Shown here one piece after another: positions 9,470-19,802 of a stretch of 64,000 nt of DNA. Position 1 is the first letter of the stretch. Every line of letters starts with the position of its first letter. Made by a program: the position numbers and the translations under genes. The notes below the pieces were generated by a model. The model saw only the letters and a program-made list of their open reading frames with translations, was not told where the DNA came from and did no database searches. Origin of the DNA: Pseudomonas reinekei. Its GTDB lineage: Bacteria; Pseudomonadota; Gammaproteobacteria; Pseudomonadales; Pseudomonadaceae. The stretch spans positions 415,354 to 479,353 of the forward strand of contig NZ_MSTQ01000004.1 of NCBI RefSeq assembly GCF_001945365.1, given 5' to 3'.

Positions 9470-9905
9470 AAATGTAGTCATTAGTTTATAAATCGAGCAA
9501 ATCAGGCCCGTCTGGTCCGCAATGCCCTTGATGACACTCACGATGGTTGCGATTTGCCCGTAGGTCGCCTGATTCTGCTCAAGCAACTGTTGATGAGTCG
9601 TCCTGGCTGACTGCTCATCGCTGATGTCGCGCACCGCGCCGATCATCCGGGTCAATCGCCCCCGCTCATCTCGGACCGCTCGACCACGCTCTCGACACCA
9701 GATGTAGTCACGCGTCTTGTGGCGCATCCGATATGCAAAGACATATTCGCCGCTGCCATGAGACGCAAGGATCTCCCGATCGAAGATTGCCATAATCTTC
9801 GGCAGATCGTCAGGAAGGGTGATGTTGACTTGAGCATCCCAGCCATCGGGCACTCATGCGCGGCATACCCCATGAGCAGGCGGAACTGATTGGAAATCCG
9901 CCGGT
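9470..9905 (-). pseudogene. Remnant of a PAS-domain methyl-accepting chemotaxis protein
   Basis: The reverse strand encodes a PAS domain (PDGWDAQVNITLPDD, then RMRHKTRDYIWCRERGRAV and MIGAVRDISDEQ). A chemoreceptor linker follows and stops being recognisable right after VSVIKGIADQTGLI, where the conserved MCP hairpin should begin with [17 protein letters not shown]. The upstream part (QFRLLMGYAAHECP) is in another frame, with a frameshift near 9853. Both ends are missing, so this is not a functional receptor. It is a relic of a Pseudomonas PAS-MCP (Aer-like arrangement), unrelated in sequence to the intact dCache receptor at 16.6 kb. Confidence 0.75.
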
Positions 9906-10175
9906 TTCGCAGCGAGCTGAGGTGTGTTGTCCATTATCAGCGTCCATGAGTCCTCAGCTCACCCGAAGGGATACCTCATCGGCGAAATATTCTTTCAATT
10001 TCGCTCGAAGCTGCGCCGGTTAACCACCAGGCGTCTAGGTGCAAGCCGCATCAAAACCCCAGGTGCGACTACTCTTAAACCCCTAGTTCACCTCAGTTTC
10101 TTAGAAACCTGAAGTCACGATCAACTAATCGGCCCAGATAATCCAATCAACCAAATCATCTTCAGTCCAGACGGA

Positions 10176-11381
10176 TCAAATTACCGAAGCGATTGTAGAC
10201 GCATCTTTCATTTTCCGAGAAACCTGGCGTGATCGAAACACCGCTACTCCGTAAACGCCTAAAGCTGCTATTGAGCACCCTCCAGAGAATAGCAAGGTGC
10301 TGAGATATCCATAATTTTCGATCAGCTGCCCACCAATCGCGGGGCCGAATGCCGCCCCAATGGACAAACAAAGAGCGCCAAGCGCAACGATTTTTCCGGA
10401 CTGATCAAACTCAGCCATGATGCCGAAAGTATAGGCGAGAACAAAACTGATTGAAATCAAGAAGCAGAAGACGCCAACCACGTACGTAGTAAGCGAATCG
10501 AAGTGACTTAAAACAAGAAGCCCAACCACTTCGACGATGATAATTACAGCCATTGGGTAGAAACGACCGGCCTTGAGACCAAGTGCAGAAGCGATAAAAC
10601 CGCCTACAGCATTAATCAGAAACCCTATAGCCAATACCGTTCCAATGGTATCACTGGACAACCCCGTCTTTTTGCCAATTAGCTCTAGAAACGCCCAGAC
10701 AGACATGACGCCTGTCAAAAAAATCAGGCTCGCCAGCAGACTAAGCCAGACAATGGAACGATGAGCACCCGCAGACGATATAGATACTGCGAGTGGTACT
10801 GCTCCCCTCACGCTATTCTTTGGTACCCAGGGCAATGGAAGAATACCTATAACTACCATTGTTACAGCGATCGTCAGCAGCATCCCGTCGACACCCCACA
10901 ACGGGACAACGGCCACGGGCAACAATACAAGCAACAATGCACCAGGTACGGATTCTAGCCCCAGCTTGAAGCCAAACGCTTTTTCCGGCTGGGCGCTGTC
11001 GCCAAAGATCGTCATAGCTAATGCGTAGAGCGCACCAGTTCCGGCCCCGGCAGCTGCCATTACGATCAGCAATTTCTCATAAGTTGGCTGCCCAAGCATG
11101 AGCAGAATCATGGCAATTACGAGTAGCGATGACAGTGATGCTATAACTCGCCAGCTGATACGATGCACCCATAATAGGGATGCAAGACCAAGCAGTCCGA
11201 AACCGAGATTCATTGATAACGCTAGATTGCCAAGCTGGATTTCACTTAAGCCGAAGCTTTCGGAGAAAGCGCCGAACAATAACGGCAACACGTTTAAAAG
11301 CAATGCGCCAGCCCCGGAAACCAAACCAGCGCAAATGTATACCGATATCTTATCGATAGGATGTGATTCGACGGAATTCAT
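10176..11381 (-). CDS. MFS transporter
   Basis: A 401-residue protein with about twelve hydrophobic segments and no large loops, typical of major facilitator carriers in the inner membrane. The start at 11381 is preceded by AGGG about 7 nt upstream. The subfamily is not clear by eye. It lies downstream of, and on the same strand as, the flavin oxidoreductase and NTF2-like genes, separated by 437 bp. Uptake or export of the compound handled by the flavin enzyme is a reasonable guess but unproven. Confidence 0.8.
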   Translation of the reverse strand: MNSVESHPIDKISVYICAGLVSGAGALLLNVLPLLFGAFSESFGLSEIQLGNLALSMNLGFGLLGLASLLWVHRISWRVIASLSSLLVIAMILLMLGQPTYEKLLIVMAAAGAGTGALYALAMTIFGDSAQPEKAFGFKLGLESVPGALLLVLLPVAVVPLWGVDGMLLTIAVTMVVIGILPLPWVPKNSVRGAVPLAVSISSAGAHRSIVWLSLLASLIFLTGVMSVWAFLELIGKKTGLSSDTIGTVLAIGFLINAVGGFIASALGLKAGRFYPMAVIIIVEVVGLLVLSHFDSLTTYVVGVFCFLISISFVLAYTFGIMAEFDQSGKIVALGALCLSIGAAFGPAIGGQLIENYGYLSTLLFSGGCSIAALGVYGVAVFRSRQVSRKMKDASTIASVI

Positions 11382-11818
11382 CAGTTACCCTGCTGTTATT
11401 ATCATTATATCCATACCACTCGAGCAGTATGGGCTGGTGAAGGAAGACAGCACGCGCGCCGAAGCCATGTGCGATCGCGCACCGTCCGTTAAGAGACAAT
11501 GCAAACCAACGCTTTTGATTATCCGCCAAAAACCGCTAAACAACATGGTCAATCCTGCCTTGCTCTTTGACAGGAGTGCCACCAAGGCACCGTTTTTTGA
11601 TAGCGAATACATGCTATCCGTAGCCAAAAATTACATCAGCAACATTAGCAAATCGCCGATGTAAATCCTGAACTTTTTCCAGTAGTGCATTTAAGCGTAG
11701 TGATAATACGAGCCCTAAAGCGGAACTCATTAATCCAGCGATAAAATTGCTATCAACACCATGAAATTTTAAGATCAGAAAACTCAGAGCGCGAAACCAG
11801 CCAACGATAGTTTAGTGA
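11382..11818. other. Intergenic region between MFS gene and flavin oxidoreductase gene
   Basis: Nothing convincing is seen. Short open frames exist on both strands but lack ribosome binding sites and protein-like composition. It should contain the promoter of the MFS gene. Confidence 0.4.
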
Positions 11819-13126
11819 TCATCGACGACCTAAACGATACGCATTGAGTTGTCGCTGAACCTTCCCAAGGGTGCACAGCACCTCGCGGAATTTATCTTTT
11901 CCAGGAATGTTCCGCCGTGGAATTTTGCTCATGGCATCCCAGACAGGCGAACCAGCACCCATGCCGTCTGCGACAACCTGAGCAATTACCTGACTCGGCG
12001 TCACACCAAATCCTGAGTATCCTTGCACGTAAAAAACGTTTCGATGCCCGTCAACATTTCCGACTTGTGGAAACAAATTGAGCGTGCAGTCCATAGGCCC
12101 GCCCCAAGCCGCATCAATCTTCACATCACCCAAATAAGGGAAAAGGTGTAAAACCTTTTTTCGAGCCCACTCTTTGATGTCCCCGGGGAAATATTCAAGC
12201 ACAGAATGCCCACCTCCACACATCAGACGATTGTCAGGTGTAATCCTATAGTAGTCCAAAATAGGCCTAATATCAGTGAAAGCCCCCCGAATTGGACTCA
12301 ACCGAAGAAGAACATCTTCCGGCAGTGGCTCGGTTACACAGTTTACCGTGTAGACATTGATAAAACTTTTATGCAGAGAAGGCTCTAGGTTGTTCATGAA
12401 CGCACCGCACGCCCATAGCACCTTATCCGCCCTTACGCTACCCTTTGCCGTCCGCACAACAACTTTTGGGCCATATTTAACATCGAGAACGGGAGAGTGC
12501 TCAAATATGCGCCCCCCATACACTTCGGTGAAGGCTTTAGCCTCACCTAGCAACAAGTTCAAAGAGTGAACGTGGCCGTTCCCCATATGTTTGAGGGCAC
12601 AAGTATAACGCGACGATCCGACGATACTTTGGACAGCTGCTCCTTCCAGATACGTTATTTCCTGATCGGGATTCAGGCTTTGAAAATCCTTCTCCCAGCT
12701 TTGCAACAATTTACCCTGACGCTTATTGAATCCAAGATAGCCATAGCCGTGCTGAAAGTCAGCCTGAATCCCATACCGTTCGATGCGCTCCTTGATAAGT
12801 TTAGCGCCCATATCACTAACTTCAAAAATAGCCTTCAACCCCTCAGGGCCAACATCCTTTTCAATTGTCTCTAGATCGTGCCCTATGCCAGCCATAACAT
12901 GACCGCCATTGCGACCTGAACCACCAAAACCTAAATAGTTGGTCTCAAGGACAACCACATTGGTAACACCGCGCTCGGCAAGCTCGAGGGCGGTGTTGAT
13001 CCCTGTGAATCCACCACCAATGATAACGACTTCAGCATCAAGATCCTCTTCCAGACTAGGATAGTGAAGATCGTACTTCTTGGTCATCGTGTAGTACGTT
13101 GATGGAATTTCAAAGGGCAACGACAT
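11819..13126 (-). CDS. FAD-dependent amine/amino-acid oxidoreductase, DAO family (PuuB-like)
   Basis: A 435-residue cytosolic flavoprotein. Residues about 33-60 (EVVIIGGGFTGINTALELAE) are the dinucleotide-binding motif, and GFGGSGRNGGHVMAG near residue 66 is typical of the gamma-glutamylputrescine oxidase/DadA-like branch of the DAO superfamily. The C-terminal QGYSGFGVTPSQVIAQ region is the second FAD-contacting motif. The protein should oxidise a C-N bond, giving an imine or aldehyde. No signal peptide is present. It follows the NTF2-like gene 13169-13534 on the same strand after 42 bp, so the two are probably one operon. The substrate is unknown. Confidence 0.85.
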   Translation of the reverse strand: MSLPFEIPSTYYTMTKKYDLHYPSLEEDLDAEVVIIGGGFTGINTALELAERGVTNVVVLETNYLGFGGSGRNGGHVMAGIGHDLETIEKDVGPEGLKAIFEVSDMGAKLIKERIERYGIQADFQHGYGYLGFNKRQGKLLQSWEKDFQSLNPDQEITYLEGAAVQSIVGSSRYTCALKHMGNGHVHSLNLLLGEAKAFTEVYGGRIFEHSPVLDVKYGPKVVVRTAKGSVRADKVLWACGAFMNNLEPSLHKSFINVYTVNCVTEPLPEDVLLRLSPIRGAFTDIRPILDYYRITPDNRLMCGGGHSVLEYFPGDIKEWARKKVLHLFPYLGDVKIDAAWGGPMDCTLNLFPQVGNVDGHRNVFYVQGYSGFGVTPSQVIAQVVADGMGAGSPVWDAMSKIPRRNIPGKDKFREVLCTLGKVQRQLNAYRLGRR

Positions 13127-13168
13127 TCAACACCTGCCTAATAATAGTTATTTTTTGATCTTGAAAGC

Positions 13169-13534
13169 TTAATCTTCAAACACGCCTTGGCCGTAGAAGT
13201 CCGAGACAATCTTCCAGCTATCTGCGGTCTTGCGCCACACAGTCAGAGAGCGAAAATTAATAAATGAACCGTCAGCAGAAGGAGAACTCCATTGCAGCCA
13301 CGTCAGAACACTTTCAGGTGAGATCTGCGTCTTCTGATAAATTTCAATGGATAACTTTGGAGTGTGTTCGAACATAAAACCTAAAACTGGACGCAATTGA
13401 TCATGACCCTGCAGGAGACCGGGGGCGCCCTCACCAGACACTGTGGCATCCTCAGTAAAAAGATGGGTCACAGCTTCTATGTCATGCGCCTGGCAACCAG
13501 CCTGAAGCCGTTCCACCGCAATTTCGATCGTCAT
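13169..13534 (-). CDS. NTF2/SnoaL-like protein, cytosolic
   Basis: A 121-residue single-domain protein of the NTF2-like (SnoaL/DUF4440) fold: an N-terminal helix pair, a HLFTEDATVSGEGAPGLLQG turn, then strands ending RSLTVWRKTADSWKIVSDFY. The start has AGGAG about 8 nt upstream. Such domains bind or isomerise small molecules. It lies upstream of the PuuB-like flavin enzyme gene. It is clearly similar along its length to the exported NTF2-like protein at 31915-32385, which also accompanies a flavin amine oxidase. That recurring pairing suggests a shared function, for example handling the oxidised product, but this is inference. Confidence 0.8.
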   Translation of the reverse strand: MTIEIAVERLQAGCQAHDIEAVTHLFTEDATVSGEGAPGLLQGHDQLRPVLGFMFEHTPKLSIEIYQKTQISPESVLTWLQWSSPSADGSFINFRSLTVWRKTADSWKIVSDFYGQGVFED

Positions 13535-14073
13535 TTCGTATCTCCTAGTTTTTTACGCACGAAGGTTTAGCCGTACCTATTCTGAGCCGAAATCACAGCG
13601 GTAACCGGTCTGACAGTGACATGGATTTGGCCGACACTGACATCTCCCTATCAAGACACCTGTAGACGTCATTCATAGACCCTTTGTAACCATTGGATCA
13701 GGTAAGCATCTGCCTGAATTGCCCCGGTTGCTCTGAAACTCAAAGGCCCAAAGGCGGGAACGAAGATGCTAGTGTCGAGCTACCTCTGGAGAGTATTGAA
13801 GCAATGTGGGTAGGTCTCGTCGACTTCGCGAGAGTCGAGGGCGGCATGGTGTTCAGGCAGATTTGTGTAGCAGCTATGCAGCCCAAAGGGAGCTACCAAC
13901 TCATAGCCGTCGCTAGGGAAGCACCCAGCTATCTCACATCGCGCCACAACGCCCAAGCCTGCTTTCGGACACGGGCACTCAAGGAAAGGCGATACCTCGG
14001 CCAAGACAGGCCCAATTTGCGCTTTAGCCTATGTCTGCCGAACATCACATATGGCACATCGAACCGAAATCTC
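13535..14073. other. Intergenic region, no supported gene
   Basis: The 477-nt open frame on the + strand here has cysteine-rich, unstructured composition and no good start signal, so I do not call it. The region should hold the promoter for the NTF2-like/flavin oxidoreductase operon. Confidence 0.4.
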
Positions 14074-14982
14074 TCATTCAGAGTGCTGGCGATCACCAGT
14101 GAAATGCGATCGCAGGTACTCAATGAATTCCTTCACGGCTCTGGGCACATGCGTAGCGTTCCGATATAGCGCATGTACCTCTTGATGTGGAAAAACGATC
14201 TCAGGTACCAGATGGATCAATCGACCGGCCTCGATGTGATCCTGGGCGACCCAATCAGGTAAGAGCGCGACTCCCGCGTCGTTGAGGGCAAGTTGCAGAA
14301 GTCCATTGGCGCTGTCCGAATACAGTCTGGGTAAATTACTGATGCTGAATTTCCGGCTCCGCCCATTTGCTCCCTTGACGAGCCATTGCGCTGTCCTGCT
14401 CAACCTACTGTGCCCAATCCACAGAGCATTGCCGAGATCCTTTAAGCCATCGATCGGATTTGATGCGAGATACGCGGGGCTAGCCACGGGATAAACCGCA
14501 TACCTGCCTAACATCACGGCCTTGTGATCGCTGTCTTGCAAGCTGCCTAGCCTTACCGCGACGTCGAACCTTTCCGAGACCAAATCCTCAGGACGGGACG
14601 AAGCGACGTGGTCAATTCGTAAATGCGGGTGCACCTTTGAGAATCGAGCGATGGCCGCAAGCACCATGTAGTTGCTGAAATCAAAGGTGCTCGTGATACG
14701 TAGGCTTCCATTCAGCTCACCTTCCAGCCCACGCGTGCATTCAACCAGATAGTCAGCTTGCTCAAGCAACGCTTTCGCCTGAATCAGGAATCGCTCACCA
14801 GCCTCGGTAAGGGCGGTGTGACGCGTGCTGCGCGCTAGCAACGCTACGCCTAGATCATCTTCAAGTCGCCTCACGTTGAAGCTGACCGTTGCCTTCGTCT
14901 GCCGGAGAGTGTTGGCAGCAGCTGTGAAACTGCCGGCTTCTACCACAGCAACGAACGTCGCCACTCGCTGAAGATCAAGCAA
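14074..14982 (-). CDS. LysR-family transcriptional regulator
   Basis: A 302-residue LysR regulator. The N-terminal helix-turn-helix spans about residues 3-60 (DLQRVATFVAVVEAGSFTAA, then QTKATVSFNVRRLEDDLGV), followed by a periplasmic-binding-like effector domain. I chose the TTG at 14982 because a strong GGAGG lies 7 nt upstream and the protein then has the normal family N-terminus. The ATG alternatives are too far inside the helix-turn-helix. It is divergent from the MFS gene at 15091, so the 108-bp gap is the expected target region. LysR-MFS pairs of this type often control export of an inducer or toxic compound. Confidence 0.9.
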   Translation of the reverse strand: MLDLQRVATFVAVVEAGSFTAAANTLRQTKATVSFNVRRLEDDLGVALLARSTRHTALTEAGERFLIQAKALLEQADYLVECTRGLEGELNGSLRITSTFDFSNYMVLAAIARFSKVHPHLRIDHVASSRPEDLVSERFDVAVRLGSLQDSDHKAVMLGRYAVYPVASPAYLASNPIDGLKDLGNALWIGHSRLSRTAQWLVKGANGRSRKFSISNLPRLYSDSANGLLQLALNDAGVALLPDWVAQDHIEAGRLIHLVPEIVFPHQEVHALYRNATHVPRAVKEFIEYLRSHFTGDRQHSE

Positions 14983-15090
14983 AGCAACACCTCCCTATTG
15001 TCAAAAAAACACAAACAACACGTCCATGATTAGAGCACTTATCTACGTAATTCGAGAGATTTAAAATGGGCAACGCTACCGGAGATACCT

Positions 15091-16440
15091 ATGCCCCTTT
15101 CACGCGCTCGCATACTGACGTTTTATCTACTGGGTTTGTTTCTAGACCTTATTAACACCTACATTGCTAGCGTTGCGAGCCCCATAATCGGCAAAGCGTT
15201 GGCCGCCTCTGTCGCTGAGGTAGCCTGGATCAGTACTGCCTATGTGCTTGGACTTACGTTAGCCATTCCCGCGAGTACTTGGCTCGCTCAACGGCTAGGC
15301 CTCAAATCTCTCCTGATCGGATCGCTTGTGCTTTTCGGCGTCGCCACCGGGCTCACCGCTGTGGCAACCGATATTGGTACCTTACTGGGCCTGCGCTTTA
15401 TGCAGGGTGCGGGTGGAGGGCTTTTCATACCTGCAGGGCAGGCGTTGGTGTATGCCCAATATCGAAGAGAAGAGCGCTCGCAGCTTGCAACTTTGATCCT
15501 TGCGGTTGGGCTGATTGCACCGGCACTATCCCCCATGATCGGCGGTTTCATCGTCTCAACGTTGTCCTGGCACTGGGTGTTTTTGTGCACTCTCCCTCCA
15601 ACGGTGATCGCAATCGGACTGGGACTCTGGTGGCTGCCGAAAGATAGTGAGCGAGCCAGCAACGTCGCTTTCGACTTCAAGGGATTTGCGATGGGCGTTC
15701 CCGCGTTGGCACTAATGCTGTTGGGCCTGACAGATTTCAGTGAAGGGAAATTCGCAGTAGGTTTTTCTCAGGTGGTCGCCGCCATTGGTTTCGCTGCGTT
15801 GTATCTTTGGCATTACCGACGAAGCGACCATCCACTGCTCGACCTAAGCCTTCTAGAGGATCGTTTACTACGGTTCGGTGTCCTTGTTTACCACGCCATT
15901 ACGGGCCTGTTCATAGGCATCAACATTCTCGCCATGCTTTACCTACAAGAGGTGCTGGGCATTTCACCCACCAAGGCAGGTAGTCTGATGCTTCCCTGGA
16001 CAGTAGGTGCGGGGATAGGAATCTTTCTAAATGGCAAGCTGTACAAGCGAGTAGGCCCGAGTCCACTGCTAGCTGTAGGAGCGATCCTGCAAGCCATCGG
16101 CTTCTTCTTGCTCAGCCGATCGACGGAGCAATCCGATATGTTATTGCTCGGGACGATATATGGCCTGATGGGACTCGGTGGGAGCATTTGCACCTCTACA
16201 GCTCAAAGCGGTGCCTTCATGAACATCCCTATCCAACGCTTGAACCAGGCGAGTGCACTCTGGGGCGTAAACCGGCAGGTAGCATTTTGCAGCGGGGTCA
16301 CGGTCACTAGCGTGACTTTCAGTCTGCTTACTAACCTGGTAGAGCCCGCAGCGGCTTACCGGATCTCCTTCCTGATTGCCGCGCTGAGCGTCGTCATCCC
16401 TATCTATATGAGCCTTCGAATTCGCCGGCTGAGCGTGTGA
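15091..16440 (+). CDS. DHA2-type MFS multidrug/solute transporter
   Basis: A 449-residue inner-membrane carrier. The N-terminal half (VAWISTAYVLGLTLAIPAS; LRFMQGAGGGLFIPAGQALV) and the central segments match EmrB/DHA2 transporters, which export drugs and aromatic acids using the proton gradient. GGAG lies upstream of ATG 15091. It is divergent from the LysR gene, its presumed regulator. No membrane-fusion partner gene is adjacent, so it would act alone. The substrate is unknown. Confidence 0.85.
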   Translation: MPLSRARILTFYLLGLFLDLINTYIASVASPIIGKALAASVAEVAWISTAYVLGLTLAIPASTWLAQRLGLKSLLIGSLVLFGVATGLTAVATDIGTLLGLRFMQGAGGGLFIPAGQALVYAQYRREERSQLATLILAVGLIAPALSPMIGGFIVSTLSWHWVFLCTLPPTVIAIGLGLWWLPKDSERASNVAFDFKGFAMGVPALALMLLGLTDFSEGKFAVGFSQVVAAIGFAALYLWHYRRSDHPLLDLSLLEDRLLRFGVLVYHAITGLFIGINILAMLYLQEVLGISPTKAGSLMLPWTVGAGIGIFLNGKLYKRVGPSPLLAVGAILQAIGFFLLSRSTEQSDMLLLGTIYGLMGLGGSICTSTAQSGAFMNIPIQRLNQASALWGVNRQVAFCSGVTVTSVTFSLLTNLVEPAAAYRISFLIAALSVVIPIYMSLRIRRLSV

Positions 16441-16642
16441 CAAAGGCTCGGGCGGATGGTAATGATTTTTACTCTGTGCATCCTAGGCGCGGTAGAGCCA
16501 TGCGCCTACGGGAAATTTTTGCACCTGACTGACATCAAGTTGCATGTGCCTGCCATGTGGTACTGCCGGCCCAAATCATACCGATACATTGACCGACACC
16601 TCCACCAATCGCTAACACCGGTTATCCACGTCGGACACTCAA

Positions 16643-18784
16643 ATGCCCATCACTATCAGCATCCAAAATAAAATAACCTTGCTGGCAAGTCTCTGTTTGA
16701 TTGCCGTGGTCGGATCCCTTCTGACGCTGTCAATCGAGGAAAGCAAATCTAACACTGCGAGTGCTATCAACGCTTCGAACAGCATCCTCACTGATGCTGC
16801 CAAGCAGAATCTACAGACCCAGGCAGCCTTGCAAGCCAGCTTGATTCAACGAGAGTTTAGTCGGGCCTACGACTTCGGTCTTGGGGTGCAACGGCAGATC
16901 CTTTTCCTAAGAGCTCAAGCCCGTCGCAACCAGTCCACACCTTCGGCTTTGCGCCATGATCTGAATGCGACGCTGAGAGATGCACTGGCACAGCACTCAG
17001 ATATCCTCGGCTTGTTTACATCGTTTTTACCCAACAAGCTTGATGGTGTAGATGGTGCGTTTAGGGGACGAACAGATTTAGGCAGCAACGATCAAGGGCG
17101 TTTCGCCATCTACTGGTTGCAGCCATCTGCCGGAACGCTAAACAACGTATCAGGCGATGAGCAACTGCTCGCGGATGAGACCCCAGGGCCCAGTGGCGCA
17201 CCTTTCAACTCGTTTTACACATGCCCGATCAAGAGCAAAATTGCGTGCCTGATCTCTCCTTACTTCGACAGCTCATCAGGGACAAAACGGCTCGTCACGA
17301 GCATCTCCTTCCCCATCATGGAAAATGGTGAGGTCATCGGTGTCATTGGGATCGATATCGGGCTCGACAATCTTCAGCGCAATGCGGAGTCGGGGGCGAA
17401 GGCGATTTATGCTGGGCAATCCACGATCAGCATCGTCAGTTCTTCAGGTGTACTGTCCGCTCACACAGCTGACAGTACCAAGGTTGGATCCTTACTCAAC
17501 CAGGCTCTTCCTCAAAGTGCTAAAAGCTGGGCCGATGCTATCCACCAAGGTGTTACGAAATCGCTGGAAAGCGGTCAAAGTGTAACGGCCTTCGTGCCAA
17601 TCAGCCCTATTGACGATTCTGCAAACTGGACTGTCATTGTCGACGTGCCAAAATCGGTGTTGGAAGCACCAACGCGCAACATGTCGGAGATGCTCGACGA
17701 ACAACGCCTTAAATCATCAGGGGTGGAGTTGTTCACCGGCTTGATAGTGGCTGCCTTCGGCGCTCTCATGATGTGGTTGACTGCCAGAGGCATCACACGC
17801 CCTATTCTTCGCGTAGCGCATCGTCTGGAAGAGATTGCCGATGGGGACGGCGATCTGACTCAGCGATTGACGCATAACAAGGGAGATGAATTAGGACGGT
17901 TGTCGGTGGCCTTCAATCGTTTCCTGGATAAGCTTCAACCTGTGATCTCAAAAGTCCAAGGTTCTGTCGGTCTGATCAGAGAGACGGCCAGCCAATCAGC
18001 CTTGATTGCAGACCAGACCAATTCAGGCATGCAGAAGCAATTCGGGGAAATTGATCAAGTCGCATCTGCACTGCATGAAATGTCCGTCACCGCCAATACA
18101 TCCTCCCAAAGCGCCGCCCAGGCCGCTGATGCCGCTCGACGAGCCGAACAGGCGACAGCAGAGGGACTGGAAATGATCGCCAAGACGATGGAAGCGATCC
18201 GTAGCCAAGCATCTGCGATGAGCAAGGGCATGGAGGATCTGGAAAAACTAGGATACAGCAGCCAGCAGATAGGCTCGGTGCTGGAAGTAATTCTATCGAT
18301 TGCAGGTCAGACCAACCTGTTAGCGCTCAACGCTGCCATTGAGGCAGCGCGAGCTGGCGAAGCGGGTCGTGGCTTCGCCGTAGTGGCCGATGAGGTTCGA
18401 AGTCTTGCGCGCCGAACTCAAGACTCTGTGGAGGAGATCCGCGGTGTAATAGAAAGCTTGCAAGCGGGCTCGAATAGCGTGACCCACAGCATGAACATCG
18501 GGCATGGTCTCGCGCAAGACAATGTCTTGCAGGCCCAGATGGCAGTTGCAGCCTTGGAGCGAATAGACGCAGCCGTCAACGAAATCTCAGAAATGAATTT
18601 GTTGATCGCGAGCTCTGCAGAAGAGCAAAGCAGTGTCGCGGAGGAGATCAATCGAAACGTCAGCTTCATCCGAGATGTAACTGAGTCGCTCTCGGATCAA
18701 GCAGAGCACGCCGCAAGCATCAGCCACGAGCTGAACAATCAGGCCAACCAACAGCAACAGCTGATCGGCCAATTCCGGACATAG
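16643..18784 (+). CDS. Methyl-accepting chemotaxis protein with periplasmic dCache-like sensor
   Basis: A complete 713-residue chemoreceptor. Order: short cytosolic start, TM1 (about 9-30), a long periplasmic domain of the double-Cache type (about 35-350, with [20 protein letters not shown] as the typical Cache strand pair), TM2 (about 357-378), HAMP ([20 protein letters not shown]), and the signalling hairpin whose tip reads [20 protein letters not shown] from about 556. It should sense a ligand in the periplasm and report to CheA/CheW. Island position next to catabolic genes suggests attraction to a compound degraded by the cargo, but the ligand is not readable. It ends shortly before the convergent panE-like gene. 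Confidence 0.92.
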   Translation: MPITISIQNKITLLASLCLIAVVGSLLTLSIEESKSNTASAINASNSILTDAAKQNLQTQAALQASLIQREFSRAYDFGLGVQRQILFLRAQARRNQSTPSALRHDLNATLRDALAQHSDILGLFTSFLPNKLDGVDGAFRGRTDLGSNDQGRFAIYWLQPSAGTLNNVSGDEQLLADETPGPSGAPFNSFYTCPIKSKIACLISPYFDSSSGTKRLVTSISFPIMENGEVIGVIGIDIGLDNLQRNAESGAKAIYAGQSTISIVSSSGVLSAHTADSTKVGSLLNQALPQSAKSWADAIHQGVTKSLESGQSVTAFVPISPIDDSANWTVIVDVPKSVLEAPTRNMSEMLDEQRLKSSGVELFTGLIVAAFGALMMWLTARGITRPILRVAHRLEEIADGDGDLTQRLTHNKGDELGRLSVAFNRFLDKLQPVISKVQGSVGLIRETASQSALIADQTNSGMQKQFGEIDQVASALHEMSVTANTSSQSAAQAADAARRAEQATAEGLEMIAKTMEAIRSQASAMSKGMEDLEKLGYSSQQIGSVLEVILSIAGQTNLLALNAAIEAARAGEAGRGFAVVADEVRSLARRTQDSVEEIRGVIESLQAGSNSVTHSMNIGHGLAQDNVLQAQMAVAALERIDAAVNEISEMNLLIASSAEEQSSVAEEINRNVSFIRDVTESLSDQAEHAASISHELNNQANQQQQLIGQFRT

Positions 18785-18825
18785 GTTTGGAAAGGGGGCA
18801 CTGGCTTCCTTTTAGGCCGTGCTCG

Positions 18826-19740
18826 CTATGAGCTGGGCTCTGAGAATCGGACGAGGTGGTAGAGCGTTTTGAGGACGGGAGCGTCCACACCCATCTCGTC
18901 TGCGAGCCTTATCACCCCTCCGTTGATTGACTCAATTTCAGTTCTCCTGCCAGCCCTTCGATCCTGAAGCATGGACGCGATGTGATCTGCTTGGTGCATG
19001 AAGGCCTCTTCCATCCTTGCCAGCACTTGATCACTTCGGAAAGGGATCCCGAGGCGGTGCGCCACGGCCTCGCACTCGGCCACTGCCCGGGTTGCGATCC
19101 AGCGAGCATCCTGGCTCATCCCGATCAACTCTACCCGACAATCCAGAAGCGTACATAGGCCATTCAAAGCAGCGTTAAAGGCCACCTTCTCCCAGATATG
19201 GCCAACCACTCCCTCATCCACCGCAGCCTGAAATCCAGCTCGACAGAGCATGTTTTGAAATTCACCCAATATCGGATGATATGCCTTGCTGTAGCTCCAG
19301 AATCGAATCTCTCCTGCATCAGCTGTCGACACCTGGCCTGGCCCTGCGAGATCCGCCGGCACATCGGTCATCCCCACTGCGAGACGATCGGGATCGGTAA
19401 GTTGGGCAATGACTTGCGCATTGCCCAGTCCGTTTTGGAGGGTGAGTACCCAGGTCGTATCAGTCAGTAGGTGCCGAACCGAGTCGATAGCCTGGCGGGT
19501 ATGCAATCCCTTAGTGAAAACGACAATCAGATCTGCAGACCGGTGAGTCTGGTCTGCTCGGGTAATTGGAACAAATTGGCTTAGCGACAAGCCACCACAG
19601 GTCACTTCAATGCCTCGCACCGCAATGGCAGAAACGGTCGGTTCATCGACTTCAACCAATCTGACGGAGGCACCAGAATGCTGCAGTTTCGCGGCGAACA
19701 GGCACCCCATCGCTCCTGCCCCAATGATCACTACTTCCAT
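18826..19740 (-). CDS. Ketopantoate reductase (PanE/ApbA) family dehydrogenase
   Basis: A 304-residue NADP-dependent 2-oxoacid reductase-like protein. It starts MEVVIIGAGAMGCLFAAKLQ, the family's nucleotide-binding motif, and later carries WEKVAFNAALNGLCTLLDC, the conserved K-x3-N-x3-N/S helix of PanE, with an E-x2-N motif near the C-terminus (EIESINGGVI). ATG 19740 has AGGAG 7 nt upstream; an upstream in-frame ATG at 19788 is less likely. It is third in a tandem of Rossmann dehydrogenases on this strand. In this setting it is more likely a catabolic 2-oxoacid or hydroxyacid enzyme than the housekeeping pantothenate enzyme. Confidence 0.85.
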   Translation of the reverse strand: MEVVIIGAGAMGCLFAAKLQHSGASVRLVEVDEPTVSAIAVRGIEVTCGGLSLSQFVPITRADQTHRSADLIVVFTKGLHTRQAIDSVRHLLTDTTWVLTLQNGLGNAQVIAQLTDPDRLAVGMTDVPADLAGPGQVSTADAGEIRFWSYSKAYHPILGEFQNMLCRAGFQAAVDEGVVGHIWEKVAFNAALNGLCTLLDCRVELIGMSQDARWIATRAVAECEAVAHRLGIPFRSDQVLARMEEAFMHQADHIASMLQDRRAGRRTEIESINGGVIRLADEMGVDAPVLKTLYHLVRFSEPSS

Positions 19741-19802
19741 CGCCAATCTCCTACGGTCGACCGGATGGCTACGCGTGTCTTGAGCCATCCGGGCATCGCT
19801 TA

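Noticed and set aside
13693..14169. 158-codon open frame on the + strand between the NTF2-like and LysR genes
   Set aside because: It has no ribosome binding site, cysteine-rich irregular composition, and its 3' part overlaps the LysR gene on the other strand.
18826..19740. Housekeeping panE for pantothenate synthesis
   Set aside because: The gene is embedded in a cargo operon with two other dehydrogenases, so a catabolic role is more likely; no symbol was assigned.
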